A DNA stretch of 64,000 bases from Pseudomonas rhizophila (lineage in GTDB: Bacteria > Pseudomonadota > Gammaproteobacteria > Pseudomonadales > Pseudomonadaceae), in NCBI RefSeq assembly GCF_003033885.1, contig NZ_CP024081.1:2725462-2789461 (forward strand), written 5' to 3'. Below the pieces are notes generated by a model that saw only the letters and a program-made list of their open reading frames with translations, was not told the origin of the DNA and made no database searches. Both the position numbers and the translations under genes were made by a program. Each line of letters opens with the position of its first letter. Position 1 is the first letter of the stretch. Of the stretch, positions 25,428 to 34,619 are shown piece after piece.

Positions 25428-25931
25428 ATGGCGAAGAGCGAAGCAGCAGCTGTAAAGGACCCGGCAACCAAGGGCAAAATCAAGCTGATCATCTTGATCG
25501 TGGTGGGCTTGCTCCTGGCCATTGGGGTCTCTGTGGGGGCGACCTGGTATTTCATGCACAACGCTCAAAGCAAGCCGGCCGTGGCGGTCGAGGCCGCGCC
25601 GGTGGGCAAGCAGCCGGCGATTTTCGAGCCGATGGCGCCCGCTTTCGTGGCCAACTACACCCAGAACGGCCGCCAACGCTACATGCAGGTCAGTATCACC
25701 CTGTTGGGCCGCAACCAGGCTGATCTGGAAGCGCTGCGGGTGCACATGCCACTGATCCGCAATAACCTGGTGATGCTCTTTTCCGGACAGAATTTCGACA
25801 CCCTGGCCACGCCCGTCGGCCAGGAAATGCTGCGTCAGAAAGCCACGGCCAGCGTGCAGGAAGTGGCTCAGAAAGAGCTCGGCAAAGTGGTGATCGAACA
25901 GTTGCTCTTCACTAACTTCGTATTGCAGTAG
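25428..25931 (+). CDS. fliL: Flagellar basal body-associated protein FliL
   Basis: 167 residues. A single-pass inner-membrane protein that surrounds the stator and supports torque. A Lys-rich N terminus, one transmembrane helix (about 22-45, LIILIVVGLLLAIGVSVGAT) and a periplasmic FliL domain with RYMQVSITLLGRNQADLEAL and VIEQLLFTNFVLQ at the C terminus. ATG 25428 follows the promoter; fliM starts 9 bases after the stop. Confidence 0.95.
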   Translation: MAKSEAAAVKDPATKGKIKLIILIVVGLLLAIGVSVGATWYFMHNAQSKPAVAVEAAPVGKQPAIFEPMAPAFVANYTQNGRQRYMQVSITLLGRNQADLEALRVHMPLIRNNLVMLFSGQNFDTLATPVGQEMLRQKATASVQEVAQKELGKVVIEQLLFTNFVLQ

Positions 25932-25940
25932 GAACCCGAC

Positions 25941-26909
25941 ATGGCCGTGCAGGACCTGTTGTCCCAGGATGAAATCGACGCGCTGTTGCATGGTGTCGAC
26001 GATGGCCTGGTGCAGACCGAAAACGCTGCTGAGCCGGGCAGCGTCAAAAGCTACGACCTGACCAGCCAGGATCGCATCGTTCGCGGACGGATGCCGACCC
26101 TGGAAATGATCAACGAGCGTTTCGCCCGATACACCCGCATCAGTATGTTCAACATGCTGCGCCGTTCGGCCGATGTAGCCGTCGGTGGCGTGCAGGTGAT
26201 GAAGTTCGGTGAATACGTGCACTCGCTATATGTACCCACCAGCCTCAACCTGGTGAAGATCAAGCCGTTGCGCGGCACAGCGCTGTTCATCCTTGACGCC
26301 AAACTGGTGTTCAAGCTGGTGGACAACTTCTTCGGCGGTGACGGTCGTCACGCCAAGATCGAAGGGCGTGAATTCACCCCGACCGAGCTGCGGGTAGTGC
26401 GCATGGTGCTGGAGCAGGCCTTTGTCGATCTGAAGGAGGCCTGGCAGGCGATCATGGAAGTGAACTTCGAGTACATCAACTCGGAAGTGAACCCGGCCAT
26501 GGCCAACATCGTCGGCCCGAGCGAAGCCATTGTGGTTTCGACCTTCCACATCGAGCTCGATGGCGGTGGTGGCGATCTGCACGTGACCATGCCGTACTCG
26601 ATGATCGAGCCGGTACGGGAAATGCTCGACGCCGGCTTCCAGTCGGATCTCGACGATCAGGACGAGCGCTGGATCAATGCTTTGCGTCAGGATGTGCTGG
26701 ATGTCGACGTGCCGATCGGCGCGACGGTTGCCCGGCGTCAGCTGCGCCTGCGGGACATCCTGCATATGCAGCCGGGGGACATTATTCCTGTCGAGATGCC
26801 TGAAGACATGATCATGCGCGCCAACGGTGTACCGGCCTTCAAGGTCAAGATGGGCTCTCACAAAGGCAACCTGGCGTTGCAGGTGATCGAGCCGATCGAA
26901 CGCCGCTGA
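25941..26909 (+). CDS. fliM: Flagellar motor switch protein FliM
   Basis: 322 residues. A C-ring component that binds CheY-P. The N-terminal CheY-binding motif is LLSQDEIDALLHG (6-18). The middle CheC-like domain runs about 45-230 (MPTLEMINERFARYTRISMF). The C-terminal SpoA domain (about 245-320) has RLRDILHMQPGDIIPVEMPE. It stands between fliL and fliN in the normal order. Confidence 0.97.
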   Translation: MAVQDLLSQDEIDALLHGVDDGLVQTENAAEPGSVKSYDLTSQDRIVRGRMPTLEMINERFARYTRISMFNMLRRSADVAVGGVQVMKFGEYVHSLYVPTSLNLVKIKPLRGTALFILDAKLVFKLVDNFFGGDGRHAKIEGREFTPTELRVVRMVLEQAFVDLKEAWQAIMEVNFEYINSEVNPAMANIVGPSEAIVVSTFHIELDGGGGDLHVTMPYSMIEPVREMLDAGFQSDLDDQDERWINALRQDVLDVDVPIGATVARRQLRLRDILHMQPGDIIPVEMPEDMIMRANGVPAFKVKMGSHKGNLALQVIEPIERR

Positions 26910-26963
26910 GCGGTGTCGAATCCTTACGTTTTTAACTGAATTTTTGCCCGCCGAGGACAAATG

Positions 26964-27422
26964 ATGGCTGACGATATGAACACCCAGGATGACCAGGCGC
27001 TGGCCGACGAGTGGGCTGCGGCCCTGGAAGAAACCGGCGACGCCGGGCAGGCCGACATTGACGCTTTGCTGGCGGCCGACACTGGCGCTCACGCCTCCAA
27101 CCGCCTGCCGATGGAAGAGTTTGGCAGCGTGCCCAGAAGCAACGAACAGGTGACGCTGGACGGGCCGAACCTGGACGTGATTCTCGACATCCCGGTGTCG
27201 ATTTCCATGGAAGTGGGCAGCACCGACATCAACATCCGCAATCTGCTGCAGCTTAACCAGGGCTCGGTGATCGAGCTGGATCGCCTGGCTGGCGAGCCGT
27301 TGGATGTACTGGTCAACGGCACGCTGATCGCCCATGGCGAGGTAGTGGTGGTCAACGAGAAGTTCGGCATTCGCCTGACGGACGTGATCAGCCCGAGCGA
27401 ACGCATCAAGAAGTTGCGCTGA
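26964..27422 (+). CDS. fliN: Flagellar motor switch protein FliN
   Basis: 152 residues from ATG 26964; ATG 26961 directly before it is the alternative, but GAGGA sits too close to it. An acidic N-terminal extension (1-65) precedes the SpoA domain: LDVILDIPVSISMEVGSTDI, LLQLNQGSVIELDRLAGEPL and FGIRLTDVISPSERIKKL. It completes the C ring with FliM and docks FliH. The stop is followed at once by the fliO GTG. Confidence 0.95.
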   Translation: MADDMNTQDDQALADEWAAALEETGDAGQADIDALLAADTGAHASNRLPMEEFGSVPRSNEQVTLDGPNLDVILDIPVSISMEVGSTDINIRNLLQLNQGSVIELDRLAGEPLDVLVNGTLIAHGEVVVVNEKFGIRLTDVISPSERIKKLR

Positions 27423-27860
27423 GTGAAAGGTTTTTTCGCCGCAGCCTTGATGCTGCCATTCAGCGTGCTGGCGGCCGAACCGGTAGCCACCGTAGCGGCT
27501 GCGCCGGCGGCGGGTAGCGGGATCGCCGGGCAACTGGCGCAATTGGTGCTCGGTCTGCTGCTGGTGCTGGGGTTGATCTTCTTCCTGGCCTGGTTGCTGC
27601 GGCGTGTGCAGCAGGCGGGGCCAGCCGGCAAGGGGCAGGTCATCGACATCGTCGGTTCCCGCGCGCTTGGCCCGCGGGACCGGCTGGTGCTGGTTCAGGT
27701 TGGCAACGAGCAGATTCTGCTGGGGCTGAGCCCGGGTACCATTACTGCATTGCATGTTCTCAAGGAGCCGGTGCAGGTGCCTGCCACCGACCAGGCCACC
27801 CCCGAGTTTGCCCAGCGTCTCATGGAACTGTTGGGTAAAGATCAGAAGGATAAAAAGTAA
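27423..27860 (+). CDS. fliO: Flagellar biosynthesis protein FliO
   Basis: 145 residues starting with GTG 27423 directly after the fliN stop. An N-terminal hydrophobic signal-like segment ([19 protein letters not shown]), a transmembrane helix at about 38-60 ([19 protein letters not shown]) and a small cytoplasmic domain with [20 protein letters not shown]. It helps FliP assemble into the export gate. The final A of its stop codon is the first base of the fliP ATG. Confidence 0.92.
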   Translation: MKGFFAAALMLPFSVLAAEPVATVAAAPAAGSGIAGQLAQLVLGLLLVLGLIFFLAWLLRRVQQAGPAGKGQVIDIVGSRALGPRDRLVLVQVGNEQILLGLSPGTITALHVLKEPVQVPATDQATPEFAQRLMELLGKDQKDKK

Positions 27861-28609
27861 TGCCATTGCGCATTCTGTTGGCGGTGGTCCTGATGCTGGC
27901 CGCGCCGTTGGTGCTTGCCGCCGATCCGCTGTCGATCCCGGCAATTACCTTGGGCACCAACGCCGAAGGAGCTCAGGAGTATTCGGTCAGCCTGCAGATC
28001 CTGCTGATCATGACCGCGCTGAGTTTCATCCCGGCGTTCGTCATGCTGATGACCAGTTTCACTCGGATCATTATCGTCTTTTCGATCCTGCGCCAGGCCC
28101 TGGGCTTGCAGCAGACGCCGTCGAATCAGATTCTTACCGGCATGGCGCTGTTCTTGACGATGTTCATCATGGCACCGGTCTTCGACCGGGTGAACCAGGA
28201 TGCGCTGCAGCCCTATCTGGCGGAAACCATCACCGCCCAAGACGCGGTGGCCAAGGCTGAAGTGCCGATCAAGGATTTCATGCTGGCCCAGACCCGCACC
28301 AGCGACCTGGAACTGTTCATGCGCCTGTCCAAGCGCACTGACATTGCCAGCCCGGATCAAGCGCCGCTGACCATCCTGGTGCCGGCGTTCGTGACGTCCG
28401 AGCTCAAGACCGCGTTCCAGATTGGTTTTATGATTTTCATCCCGTTCCTGATCATCGACCTGGTGGTCGCCAGTGTGCTCATGGCCATGGGTATGATGAT
28501 GCTGTCGCCATTGATCATTTCCCTGCCGTTCAAGATCATGCTGTTCGTGCTCGTGGACGGCTGGGCCCTGATCATCGGCACCCTGGCGGGCAGTTTCGGC
28601 GGTGTTTAG
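27860..28609 (+). CDS. fliP: Flagellar export gate protein FliP
   Basis: 249 residues. A cleavable signal peptide ([20 protein letters not shown]), a periplasmic segment and transmembrane helices: [20 protein letters not shown] with [16 protein letters not shown], and C-terminal [20 protein letters not shown] with [15 protein letters not shown]. FliP forms the core FliP5-FliQ4-FliR1 pore of the flagellar secretion system. Overlaps fliO by one base. Confidence 0.97.
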   Translation: MPLRILLAVVLMLAAPLVLAADPLSIPAITLGTNAEGAQEYSVSLQILLIMTALSFIPAFVMLMTSFTRIIIVFSILRQALGLQQTPSNQILTGMALFLTMFIMAPVFDRVNQDALQPYLAETITAQDAVAKAEVPIKDFMLAQTRTSDLELFMRLSKRTDIASPDQAPLTILVPAFVTSELKTAFQIGFMIFIPFLIIDLVVASVLMAMGMMMLSPLIISLPFKIMLFVLVDGWALIIGTLAGSFGGV

Positions 28610-28633
28610 GCCATTTGTGCGGGTAGCAAGAAT

Positions 28634-28903
28634 ATGACGCCTGAAGTAGCGGTAGACCTGTTCCGCGAAGCGCTCTGGCTGACGACCATGATGGTCGCCG
28701 TGCTGGTGATACCCAGCCTGCTGGTGGGCTTGCTGGTGGCGATGTTCCAGGCCGCGACCCAGATCAACGAACAGACCCTCAGCTTCCTGCCGCGCCTGCT
28801 GGTGATGCTGGTGACGTTGATCGTCGCCGGTCCCTGGCTGGTGCAAACTTTCATGGAATACATCCTGCAGCTTTACGGCAGTATTCCGCAGTTGATCGGC
28901 TGA
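28634..28903 (+). CDS. fliQ: Flagellar export gate protein FliQ
   Basis: 89 residues with two hydrophobic hairpin helices (LWLTTMMVAVLVIPSLLVGL and LVMLVTLIVAGPWLVQTFME) joined by FQAATQINEQTLSFLPRL, the usual FliQ signature. Part of the export gate. It starts 24 bases after fliP and is followed by fliR after 4 bases. Confidence 0.95.
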   Translation: MTPEVAVDLFREALWLTTMMVAVLVIPSLLVGLLVAMFQAATQINEQTLSFLPRLLVMLVTLIVAGPWLVQTFMEYILQLYGSIPQLIG

Positions 28904-28907
28904 CCTG

Positions 28908-29690
28908 ATGTCGATGCTCGAACTGACGGATACCCAGATCAGTACCTGGGTGGCGTCATTTATCCTGCCGTTGTTTCGTGTCACCGCGGTGCTGATGAGC
29001 ATGCCGGTGTTTGGCACTACCCTTGTGCCAACCCGCGTACGGCTGTATTTCGCTCTGGCGATTACGGTGGTCATCGCACCAGGGTTGCCACCTATGCCGC
29101 CGGTCAACGCTCTGGACCTCAGTGCATTGATGCTGGTGGCCGAGCAGATTCTGATTGGCGTCTTGATGGGCTTTTCGCTGCAGCTGTTTTTCCAGGCGTT
29201 TGTGGTGGCCGGGCAAATCATTTCGATCCAGATGGGCATGGCGTTCGCCTCCATGGTCGACCCCACCAACGGTGTGAACAGCGCAGTGATCGGGCAGTTC
29301 CTGACGATGCTGGTGACCCTGCTGTTTCTGGCCATGAACGGGCACCTGGTGGTGTTTGAGGTGTTGACCGAGAGCTTCACCACATTGCCGGTGGGCAGCG
29401 CGATGCTGGTCAATCATTTCTGGGACATCGCCGGCAAGCTTGGCTGGGTTTTAGGAGCGGCGATGGTGTTGGTATTGCCCGCGATTACCGCGTTGCTGGT
29501 GGTCAATATTGCCTTTGGCGTGATGACCCGGGCGGCGCCGCAGTTGAACATTTTCTCCATCGGTTTTCCGTTGACCCTGGTGCTGGGCCTGGTGATTTTC
29601 TGGATCAGCCTGGGGGATATTCTCAATCAGTACCAGCCGCTGGCGACCCAGGCCCTGCAGCTGTTACGCGACATGGCACAGGCGCGCTGA
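28908..29690 (+). CDS. fliR: Flagellar export gate protein FliR
   Basis: 260 residues, mainly hydrophobic, with about six membrane-buried helices. The start is LTDTQISTWVASFILPLFRV; GMAFASMVDPTNGVNSAVIG and FGVMTRAAPQLNIFSIGFPL are hallmark segments. It sets up the export gate together with FliP and FliQ. Three bases separate it from flhB. Confidence 0.95.
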   Translation: MSMLELTDTQISTWVASFILPLFRVTAVLMSMPVFGTTLVPTRVRLYFALAITVVIAPGLPPMPPVNALDLSALMLVAEQILIGVLMGFSLQLFFQAFVVAGQIISIQMGMAFASMVDPTNGVNSAVIGQFLTMLVTLLFLAMNGHLVVFEVLTESFTTLPVGSAMLVNHFWDIAGKLGWVLGAAMVLVLPAITALLVVNIAFGVMTRAAPQLNIFSIGFPLTLVLGLVIFWISLGDILNQYQPLATQALQLLRDMAQAR

Positions 29691-29693
29691 ACC

Positions 29694-30830
29694 ATGGCCG
29701 AAAGCGAGAGTGGGCAGGACAAGACAGAAGACCCCACGGAGAAGCGCAAGAAGGAGTCTCGGGACAAGGGCGAGATTGCGCGCTCCAAGGAGCTCAATAC
29801 CCTGGCGGTGATGTTGGCCGGGGCGGGCGGTCTGTTGATTTATGGCGGCGGGCTGGCCCTGGATCTGCTGGAAATCATGCGCCTGAATTTTTCCTTGCCC
29901 CGCGAGGTACTGCTCAGTCCCGGTGCCATGGGGCAATACCTGCTGCACTCCGGCAAGATCGCGATCCTGGCCGTGCAACCGGTCCTGATCTTTCTGCTGT
30001 TGGCGGCCATTATTGGCCCGATTTCCCTGGGGGGCTGGCTGTTTGCCGGTAAGAGCCTGGCGCCCAAGTTCAGTCGGATGAACCCGGCCAACGGCCTCAA
30101 GCGAATGTTTTCCAGCACGGCGCTGATGGAGTTGCTCAAGGCGCTTGGGAAGTTTTTCCTGATCCTGTTTGTCGCGCTGACGGTACTGCAGGCCGATATC
30201 GACGACTTGCTGCGCATCGCCCATGAGCCCTTGGAGCAGGCGATTATCCACAGCGTGCAGCTGGTGGGCTGGAGTACCTTGTGGATGGCTTGCGGCTTGA
30301 TTCTGATCGCCGCCATCGACGTGCCGATCCAGCTGTATCAGAGCAAGCAGAAGCTGATGATGACCAAGCAGGAGATCCGCGACGAGCATAAGGACCAGGA
30401 GGGCAAGCCGGAGGTCAAGCAACGGATTCGCCAGTTGCAGCGTGAAGTGTCCCAGCGCCGGATGATGGCGGCGATCCCGGACGCCGACGTGGTCATCACC
30501 AACCCGACTCACTACGCCGTGGCACTCAAGTACGACCCCGATAAAGGCAATGCTCCGGTGTTGCTGGCCAAGGGCAGTGATTTCCTGGCGCTGAAAATCC
30601 GCGAGATTGCCGTAGCCAACGAAGTGATGCTGCTCGAGTCCCCCGCGTTGGCGCGATCGATTTACTACTCCACCGAACTCGACCAGGAAATCCCCGGAGG
30701 CCTGTACCTGGCCGTGGCCCAGGTGTTGGCCTACGTCTATCAGATCCGTCAACACCGCGCCGGCAAGGGCAAGCGCCCCGAGCCTCTCAAGGATTTGCCG
30801 ATTCCACCGGATTTGCGCCGCGACTCCTGA
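29694..30830 (+). CDS. flhB: Flagellar export switch protein FlhB
   Basis: 378 residues. The N terminus DKTEDPTEKRKKESRDKGEI, four transmembrane helices in the first two thirds and a C-terminal cytoplasmic domain with the autocleavage motif NPTH at residues 270-273 (cut between Asn and Pro). It changes export specificity from hook to filament when FliK signals completion. Last gene of the fliL operon. An FlhB C-domain-like protein without NPTH is encoded at 45667-45996. Confidence 0.97.
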   Translation: MAESESGQDKTEDPTEKRKKESRDKGEIARSKELNTLAVMLAGAGGLLIYGGGLALDLLEIMRLNFSLPREVLLSPGAMGQYLLHSGKIAILAVQPVLIFLLLAAIIGPISLGGWLFAGKSLAPKFSRMNPANGLKRMFSSTALMELLKALGKFFLILFVALTVLQADIDDLLRIAHEPLEQAIIHSVQLVGWSTLWMACGLILIAAIDVPIQLYQSKQKLMMTKQEIRDEHKDQEGKPEVKQRIRQLQREVSQRRMMAAIPDADVVITNPTHYAVALKYDPDKGNAPVLLAKGSDFLALKIREIAVANEVMLLESPALARSIYYSTELDQEIPGGLYLAVAQVLAYVYQIRQHRAGKGKRPEPLKDLPIPPDLRRDS

Positions 30831-30934
30831 TTCGGGCCTGCGCTGATTGCGCTCGGATGCAGAACCAGTGGGAGCGAGCCTCGATTGCATTCAGCGCCTT
30901 GGCTAGCGCCTCTATTTCAGCCTCTGACAAAAGT

Positions 30935-30950
30935 TGGAAGGCTTCTTGCA
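30935..30950 (+). promoter_or_regulatory. Sigma-54 promoter of flhA
   Basis: TGGAAGGCTTCTTGCA: GG 30936-30937, N10, GC 30948-30949. The -24 element is less canonical (TGGAAG) but spacing and TTGCA are right. It would give a leader of about 50 bases before GTG 31012. Confidence 0.75.
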
Positions 30951-31011
30951 ATACCCCGTCTGCGCCCGTTTCGGGCGTCAAAAGTTTGCTTCACAGGAAC
31001 GGGGATTATTG

Positions 31012-33141
31012 GTGGATCGCTCTCAGTTATTCAACACCGCGCGCAACAACGTAGCCGACCTCAGCCGGGGTAATCTGGGCGTGCCGTTGTTGCTGCTGGT
31101 CATGCTCGCCATGATGATGCTGCCGGTGCCACCGTTTCTGCTGGACGTGTTCTTCACGTTCAACATCGCTTTGTCCATCGTTGTACTGCTGGTGTGTGTG
31201 TACGCATTGCGGCCACTGGATTTCGCGGTGTTCCCGACCATTCTGCTGGTGGCGACGCTGATGCGCCTGGCGCTCAACGTGGCGTCCACCCGGGTGGTGA
31301 TGATCCACGGGCATGAAGGCCACGCCGCTGCCGGTAAGGTGATCCAGGCCTTCGGTGAAGTGGTGATCGGCGGAAACTACGTGGTGGGTATCGTCGTCTT
31401 CGCCATTTTGATGATCATCAACTTTGTCGTGGTGACCAAGGGTGCCGGACGGATTTCCGAGGTGAGTGCGCGTTTCACCCTCGATGCAATGCCCGGCAAG
31501 CAAATGGCAATCGACGCCGACCTCAACGCTGGCCTGATCGATCAGGGCCAGGCCAAGGCCCGTCGTCTGGAAGTGGCCCAGGAAGCCGAGTTCTATGGCT
31601 CCATGGACGGTGCCAGCAAATTCGTGCGCGGCGATGCCATCGCCGGCCTGCTGATCCTTTTCATCAACCTGATCGGCGGTATGGCTGTCGGTATCTTCCA
31701 GCACGGCATGACATTCGGCGATGCCGGCAAGGTTTACGCGCTGTTAACCATTGGTGACGGTTTGGTGGCGCAATTGCCATCACTGTTGTTATCTACAGCT
31801 GCCGCGATCATGGTGACCCGTGCGTCCGGCTCCGAAGACATGGGTAAGCAGATCGGCCGGCAGATGTTTGCATCGCCCAAGGCGTTGGCCGTTGCAGCCG
31901 GACTGATGGCCGTGATGGGCCTGGTCCCCGGGATGCCCCATTTCTCGTTTCTGAGCATGGCCGCATTGGCGGCGGGTGGCGCCTACCTGTTCTGGAAGAA
32001 ACAGAACGTACAAAAGGTTCAGGCCCTGCAGGAGGTCAAGCGTCAGCAGGAACTGTTGCCGTCGCCGGCTCGTGCCATGGAAACCAAGGAGCTGGGCTGG
32101 GACGACGTGACGCCGATCGACATGATCGGCCTGGAAGTCGGTTACCGTCTGATCCCCTTGGTGGACCGCAATCAGGGTGGTCAATTGCTCGCGCGGATCA
32201 AGGGTGTGCGCAAGAAGCTGTCCCAGGACCTGGGCTTTCTGATGCCCACCGTACATATTCGTGACAACCTCGATCTGGCGCCAAGTGCCTATCGCTTGAC
32301 GCTGATGGGGGTGATCCTGGCCGAAGCCGAGATTTACCCGGACCGTGAACTGGCGATCAACCCGGGACAGGTCTACGGTTCGCTCAACGGCATTACCGCC
32401 AAGGATCCGGCTTTTGGCCTGGAAGCGGTATGGATCGAAATCAGCCAGCGGGCCCAGGCCCAGTCCCTTGGCTATACCGTGGTGGACGCCAGTACCGTGG
32501 TCGCGACCCACTTGAACCAGATTCTGTACAAGCACTCCAGCGAGCTGATCGGTCACGAAGAAGTCCAGCAATTGCTGCAAGTGCTGGCCAAAGGCTCGCC
32601 GAAGCTGGCCGAAGAGCTGGTGCCTGGCGTGGTTTCGTTGTCGCAATTGCTCAAGGTGTTGCAAGCGCTGTTGGCCGAGCAGGTGCCGGTGCGCGACATT
32701 CGCAGCATTGCCGAGGCTATCGCCAACAACGCTTCCAAGAGTCAAGATACCGCCGCTCTGGTGGCTGCGGTGCGGGTTGGCGTATCCCGCGCAATCGTCC
32801 AAAGCATTGTAGGCACTGAGTCGGAGCTGCCTGTGATCACGTTGGAGCCAAGGTTGGAACAGATATTGCTCAATAGTCTGCAGAAGGCAGGACAAGGCTC
32901 GGAAGAGGGCGTTCTGCTGGAGCCAAGCATGGCCGAGAAGCTGCAGCGTTCGCTGATCGATGCAGCCCAGCGGCAGGAGATGCAAGGCCAACCGGTGATC
33001 CTGCTGGTGGCCGGTCCGATTCGCGCGATGCTTTCGCGATTCGGGCGCCTCGCGGTCCCGGGGCTGCATGTGCTGGCGTACCAGGAAATACCGGACAACA
33101 AGCAAGTGACCATCGTTGCGACAGTAGGGCCCAACGGCTGA
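31012..33141 (+). CDS. flhA: Flagellar export apparatus protein FlhA
   Basis: 709 residues from GTG 31012 (protein DRSQLFNTARNNVADLSRGN); the open frame back to 30934 crosses the promoter and is not coding. About eight transmembrane helices in residues 20-315 surround the FHIPEP loop, seen as ISEVSARFTLDAMPGKQMAI. The cytoplasmic half (about 350-709) forms the nonameric ring that receives chaperone-substrate complexes (GLEVGYRLIPLVDRNQGGQL). It shares proton-driven export work with the FliH-I-J complex. Confidence 0.97.
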   Translation: MDRSQLFNTARNNVADLSRGNLGVPLLLLVMLAMMMLPVPPFLLDVFFTFNIALSIVVLLVCVYALRPLDFAVFPTILLVATLMRLALNVASTRVVMIHGHEGHAAAGKVIQAFGEVVIGGNYVVGIVVFAILMIINFVVVTKGAGRISEVSARFTLDAMPGKQMAIDADLNAGLIDQGQAKARRLEVAQEAEFYGSMDGASKFVRGDAIAGLLILFINLIGGMAVGIFQHGMTFGDAGKVYALLTIGDGLVAQLPSLLLSTAAAIMVTRASGSEDMGKQIGRQMFASPKALAVAAGLMAVMGLVPGMPHFSFLSMAALAAGGAYLFWKKQNVQKVQALQEVKRQQELLPSPARAMETKELGWDDVTPIDMIGLEVGYRLIPLVDRNQGGQLLARIKGVRKKLSQDLGFLMPTVHIRDNLDLAPSAYRLTLMGVILAEAEIYPDRELAINPGQVYGSLNGITAKDPAFGLEAVWIEISQRAQAQSLGYTVVDASTVVATHLNQILYKHSSELIGHEEVQQLLQVLAKGSPKLAEELVPGVVSLSQLLKVLQALLAEQVPVRDIRSIAEAIANNASKSQDTAALVAAVRVGVSRAIVQSIVGTESELPVITLEPRLEQILLNSLQKAGQGSEEGVLLEPSMAEKLQRSLIDAAQRQEMQGQPVILLVAGPIRAMLSRFGRLAVPGLHVLAYQEIPDNKQVTIVATVGPNG

Positions 33142-33152
33142 GGTAGTGGTTT

Positions 33153-34502
33153 ATGCAAGTGAAGCGTTTTTTCGCCGCCGATATGCGTCAGGCCATGAAG
33201 CTGGTTCGTGACGAGCTGGGCGCTGAAGCCGCCATCATCGGCAACCGTCGGATCGCCGGCGGTGTCGAGCTGACGGCGGCTCTGGATTACAAATTGTCGG
33301 CGCTGGCCCCGCGGGTTCCCAACGTGGAGCTCGAGGATGAGCTGCGCAAGACCCAGTCGCGCATCGCCAGTGCCCAGGCCGAATTGAGCTTGCGCAGCAG
33401 TGACGGCGAAGCCAGCGCGGGCACCAATCGTCAATTGTTCGCCGGCCAGCCTCTGACCGCCGGATTGCCGTTGACCGCGGCCGAGCCACTGGTCGAGCAG
33501 GCCAAGGCCGAGCCGCGTCGTCCGGCGCCGGTTCAGGCTGCCTCAGGCGGTGGCGTCGACCCGCGCGCCCTGGACTCGATGCGCTTCGAACTCAACAGCC
33601 TGCGTGAACTGATGGAAGTTCAGCTCGGCTCCCTGGCCTGGAACCAGTTGCAAGGCAACCGTCCGGCCCAGGCAAACCTGTGGCGTCGCCTGCAACGTAT
33701 CGGCCTGTCCGGTCCGTTGTCCCGCGACCTGCTGGCGCTGATCAACGATATCGAAGAACCTCGTCAGGCCTGGCGCATGTTGCTGGCGCACCTGGCGCGG
33801 ATGATCGCCACACCGGAAGTCGAGCCTCTCGAAGAAGGTGGCGTCATTGCCATGGTCGGCCCGGCCGGCATGGGCAAGACCACCACCCTGGCCAAGCTCG
33901 CGGCGCGTTATGTACTCAAGTACGGCGCCCAGAGCATCGCCCTGGTGAGCATGGACAGTTTCCGTATCGGTGCCCAGGAACAACTCAAGACCTTGGGCCG
34001 GATCCTCAATGTGTCGGTGACCCATGTGGATCCGGGCCAGTCCCTGGCCCAGGCGCTGGAACCGCTGCTGCGCAAGCGCGTCGTGCTGATCGATACCGCC
34101 GGCCTGCAAGCCAGCGATCCGGCCCTGCGCATGCAGCTTGAAAGCCTGGCCGGGCGTGGGATCCGGTCAAAAAATTATCTCGTGTTGGCAACCACCAGCC
34201 AAAAACAGGTTCTAACCGCCGCATACCACAGCTACAAACGCTGCGGGCTGGCCGGCTGCATCCTGACTAAGCTGGACGAAACGGCAAGCCTGGGCGAGGT
34301 GTTGAGCCTGGCGATCGGTCATGATTTACCGGTGGCCTACCTGACCGACGGGCCGCGGATCCCGGATGATTTGCATCTGCCGCGCCGTCATCAACTGGTC
34401 AGTCGTGCCGTGAGTGTGCAAATGCAGGAAGAACCCAGCGAAGAAGCCATGGCTGATATGTTCGCTGATATCTACCACAGCCCGACCAAGCAGGTCGGCT
34501 GA
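33153..34502 (+). CDS. flhF: FlhF, SRP-like GTPase placing the polar flagellum
   Basis: 449 residues. A basic N-terminal B domain (1-130, MQVKRFFAADMRQAMKLVRD) with an Ala/Pro linker, then an N-G GTPase: P loop GPAGMGKT (236-243), ALVSMDSFRIGAQEQLKT, VLIDTAGL (G3) and TKLDET (G4). FlhF recruits the first basal-body parts to the cell pole. It starts 11 bases after flhA; fleN follows 117 bases after the stop, with a tiny ORF between. Confidence 0.96.
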   Translation: MQVKRFFAADMRQAMKLVRDELGAEAAIIGNRRIAGGVELTAALDYKLSALAPRVPNVELEDELRKTQSRIASAQAELSLRSSDGEASAGTNRQLFAGQPLTAGLPLTAAEPLVEQAKAEPRRPAPVQAASGGGVDPRALDSMRFELNSLRELMEVQLGSLAWNQLQGNRPAQANLWRRLQRIGLSGPLSRDLLALINDIEEPRQAWRMLLAHLARMIATPEVEPLEEGGVIAMVGPAGMGKTTTLAKLAARYVLKYGAQSIALVSMDSFRIGAQEQLKTLGRILNVSVTHVDPGQSLAQALEPLLRKRVVLIDTAGLQASDPALRMQLESLAGRGIRSKNYLVLATTSQKQVLTAAYHSYKRCGLAGCILTKLDETASLGEVLSLAIGHDLPVAYLTDGPRIPDDLHLPRRHQLVSRAVSVQMQEEPSEEAMADMFADIYHSPTKQVG

Positions 34503-34509
34503 GGTAATC

Positions 34510-34596
34510 ATGAATATTTTTTGTACCTACATCGATGGTCTGCCATGCATTGTTCCTTCATGCGAGCGCGCAGCCAGTAATGTGGCCTCCGTCTAA
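34510..34596 (+). CDS. Possible 28-codon small ORF between flhF and fleN
   Basis: ATG 34510 stands 5 bases behind GAGGT, a good ribosome site, and the frame runs 28 codons to TAA 34594. The product has three Cys (Cys5, Cys13, Cys18) and resembles nothing I know. It might be translated, possibly helping ribosomes across the gap to fleN, or be chance. Kept as a low-confidence call. Confidence 0.25.
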   Translation: MNIFCTYIDGLPCIVPSCERAASNVASV

Positions 34597-34619
34597 GTAA
34601 GACAAGGTAAAGAACGAAC

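Noticed and set aside
26226..27944. 572-codon open frame on the - strand opposite fliM-fliN-fliO
   Set aside because: Shadow of three real genes; no ribosome site or recognisable domain.
27842..29413. 523-codon open frame on the - strand opposite fliP-fliQ-fliR
   Set aside because: Polar, Gln/Arg/His-rich translation produced by the complement of hydrophobic membrane genes.
30934..31011. Upstream extension of flhA from TTG 30934
   Set aside because: It would include the sigma-54 promoter; the family N terminus starts at GTG 31012.
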